From the NCBI GenBank assembly GCA_025060695.1, contig JANXBH010000003.1, positions 54,114 to 118,113 of the forward strand: DNA of 64,000 bases, in the 5' to 3' direction. This DNA comes from Caldifarciminota bacterium. Its GTDB lineage: Bacteria > Hydrothermota > Hydrothermia > LBFQ01 > DSFT01. The notes under the pieces were generated by a model. The model saw only the letters and a list, made by a program, of their open reading frames with translations, did no database searches and was not told where the DNA came from. Position 1 is the first letter of the stretch, and each line of letters begins with the position of its first letter. Position numbers and translations under genes: made by a program. Below are positions 62,790 to 64,000 of this stretch, piece after piece.

Positions 62790-64000
62790 ATGAAACTAAA
62801 AAGAAAAAATCCCCTAAAAAGATACGAAATATACAAAGCTATTAAAAATGGTTGGTCATTTAAGAAAATTTTAAATACCTTTAAAGTTAGCACCAAAACC
62901 GTATGGGATATAAAAAGAAATGGATTTTATAAATCCGATAGGACTATAATACTTGTAAACACAATAAGAGAAAAATATCCATACTTTACATTGAAACAGA
63001 TAAAGTATTATCTTAAAGAAAATTACAACTTAGATATTCAAATATCTACAATTTACTATAAAACTTGTAAAACCATTGATAGAAACTTATATAAACTTAT
63101 AAAACTACTTTTAAATGATGGAGAAACCGAATACGCGGTTAAAATTCTGGAAGATTTTCTATTTATACAATGGGAATACCTTGAAGTTCTTGAGAAAATA
63201 GAAGATGAAAAGTTAAGTATGTCGTTACTGGCAGATAAATACTACTATTTACTATATACTGGCAAACTAACTTCACTAAATGAAGCATTGGTTCAAGCAG
63301 AGAATTATTTAAAAATCTGTAAGGACAAAAATTTAAACTACTCTTATTATAAGTGGTTTAATATAAAAATAAGAATCTTACAAGCTCTAGGTAAATATAG
63401 GGAAGTATTAGAGATTTTTAATTACGAAGAAATTATAAAACTGCCGTTCAATTTGAAGTCATATATTTTTGCAGTGGTTGTAAGTTGCGGTATTAAACTT
63501 GGAGATAAGAAAGCAATAAACCTCTTAAATTTTTATAAAAGAAGATTTAGTAGCAAAAGGAATAGGAATAGTAAGATATCAAAAGATTATAAATTATTTT
63601 TAAGAAATCAATATGCCTCTCTTGGAAAATTTAATTTAGCGTTAAAATACATGGATGAGCCATTTTTACACTTTTGGATTGGGAATTATAGAAAATTTTT
63701 TAGAATAAAAGAAGAATTACCTATAGAAATGAAAATACCAATGGAAGTTTCACTCGCAATATGTTATTTATTTTCTAAGAATTTCTTTGGATTTCTAAAA
63801 ATTGCAGATAGAATTCAATATGAAGTAAAAAGCTTTCCAGCATATAGCGATGAGGTTTCACTTGTATTAGCACTAAAAGAGGTATTTTGGGGTAAGTATA
63901 ACAATGCCATAGAAATAATTTCCAAATCAAACTCAAAAATTTTAAGATGCATTTCAAATAAAGACTATAGTATGCTAAGTAAATACAGGAAAATAGAATT
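62790..64000 (+). CDS. Transposon-type helix-turn-helix protein with helical-repeat C-terminal region (partial)
   Basis: Open from ATG 62790 to the right edge with no stop, so at least 403 residues and 3' partial. Residues 9-50 form a first helix-turn-helix (RYEIYKAIKNGWSFKKILNT, then VSTKTVWDIKR). Residues 55-95 are a second one (YFTLKQIKYYLKENY, then IQISTIYY). This tandem layout is that of the DNA-binding end of IS630-like transposases and relatives. After residue 100 the sequence is entirely amphipathic helices of about 35-residue spacing (ALGKYREVLEIF, SLGKFNLALKYM, FWGKYNNAIEII), like TPR repeats; no DDE catalytic residues are seen in the visible part. Probably a regulator divergent from the secreted-protein operon. 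Confidence 0.7.
   Translation, partial: MKLKRKNPLKRYEIYKAIKNGWSFKKILNTFKVSTKTVWDIKRNGFYKSDRTIILVNTIREKYPYFTLKQIKYYLKENYNLDIQISTIYYKTCKTIDRNLYKLIKLLLNDGETEYAVKILEDFLFIQWEYLEVLEKIEDEKLSMSLLADKYYYLLYTGKLTSLNEALVQAENYLKICKDKNLNYSYYKWFNIKIRILQALGKYREVLEIFNYEEIIKLPFNLKSYIFAVVVSCGIKLGDKKAINLLNFYKRRFSSKRNRNSKISKDYKLFLRNQYASLGKFNLALKYMDEPFLHFWIGNYRKFFRIKEELPIEMKIPMEVSLAICYLFSKNFFGFLKIADRIQYEVKSFPAYSDEVSLVLALKEVFWGKYNNAIEIISKSNSKILRCISNKDYSMLSKYRKIE

Overview
The window is a compact, very AT-rich stretch of bacterial chromosome from a Gram-negative organism. It has outer-membrane beta-barrels, an SprA-like outer-membrane protein, and a cluster of secreted proteins whose C-termini look like type IX secretion (T9SS) sorting domains. 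Those traits, plus the Bacteroidetes-style GlmU substitute at 9553, point to the Fibrobacteres-Chlorobi-Bacteroidetes (FCB) superphylum or a related candidate phylum of the WOR-3 kind. The tRNA stems are almost all G-C although the surrounding DNA is very AT-rich, which suggests a thermophile. The phylum assignment is inference. There is no phage, no intact insertion sequence and no CRISPR array.

Layout. 1-4447: end of a respiratory complex I operon (nuoL-nuoM-nuoN) with a trailing glycosyltransferase. 4456-7645: ccmF (cytochrome c maturation), a 7-helix membrane protein and a small outer-membrane protein. 7622-12845: surface-sugar and envelope genes (rmlA, mrp, an alternative GlmU, a GT2 glycosyltransferase, a 2-hydroxyacid dehydrogenase). 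12829-23494: housekeeping (EamA transporter, ileS, trmB, xerC, GT39-like enzyme, creatininase-like, PSP1 protein, a degenerate AsnB-like protein, an endonuclease III relative, thiD). 23528-31158: a secreted amidase, then the minus-strand run phoH / HD phosphodiesterase / ybeY / CBS protein, a lipoprotein cytochrome c, tRNA-Gly and a roadblock-like protein. 31249-39065: the SprA-like giant, an EF-G paralogue and rmlD. 39070-53164: tRNA-Asn and tRNA-Phe, carbamoyltransferase, rsmE, pyrB, eno, purM, asnB, a large outer-membrane protein, pepA, hsp20-grpE and an acyl-CoA carboxylase beta subunit. 53225-62622: a five-gene operon of large secreted beta-propeller and FG-GAP proteins. 62790-end: a DNA-binding/helical-repeat protein running off the window.

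Expression logic is the most striking global pattern. Most genes that begin a transcription unit carry the directional 11-mer C[CT]TTA[AT]AATTT just upstream, often only 3-8 bases before the start codon, with no Shine-Dalgarno sequence. I read this as a -10 element (TAWAAT) driving leaderless mRNAs. Genes inside operons and the secreted-protein operon use clear Shine-Dalgarno sites instead. In eight divergent regions the 11-mer occurs as an inverted pair, and all eight convergent protein-gene pairs overlap at their 3' ends. No gene-free stretch exceeds 300 bases; the longest gaps (about 110-210 bases) hold promoters or tRNAs.

The most unusual items are: a glycoside-hydrolase-like domain inserted in a beta-propeller protein whose sorting domain is broken and continues in another frame; a transposon-type helix-turn-helix region joined to a helical-repeat solenoid; a probable ATT start codon; a coding sequence whose stop codon lies inside a tRNA gene; and an EF-G paralogue lacking the usual catalytic histidine.
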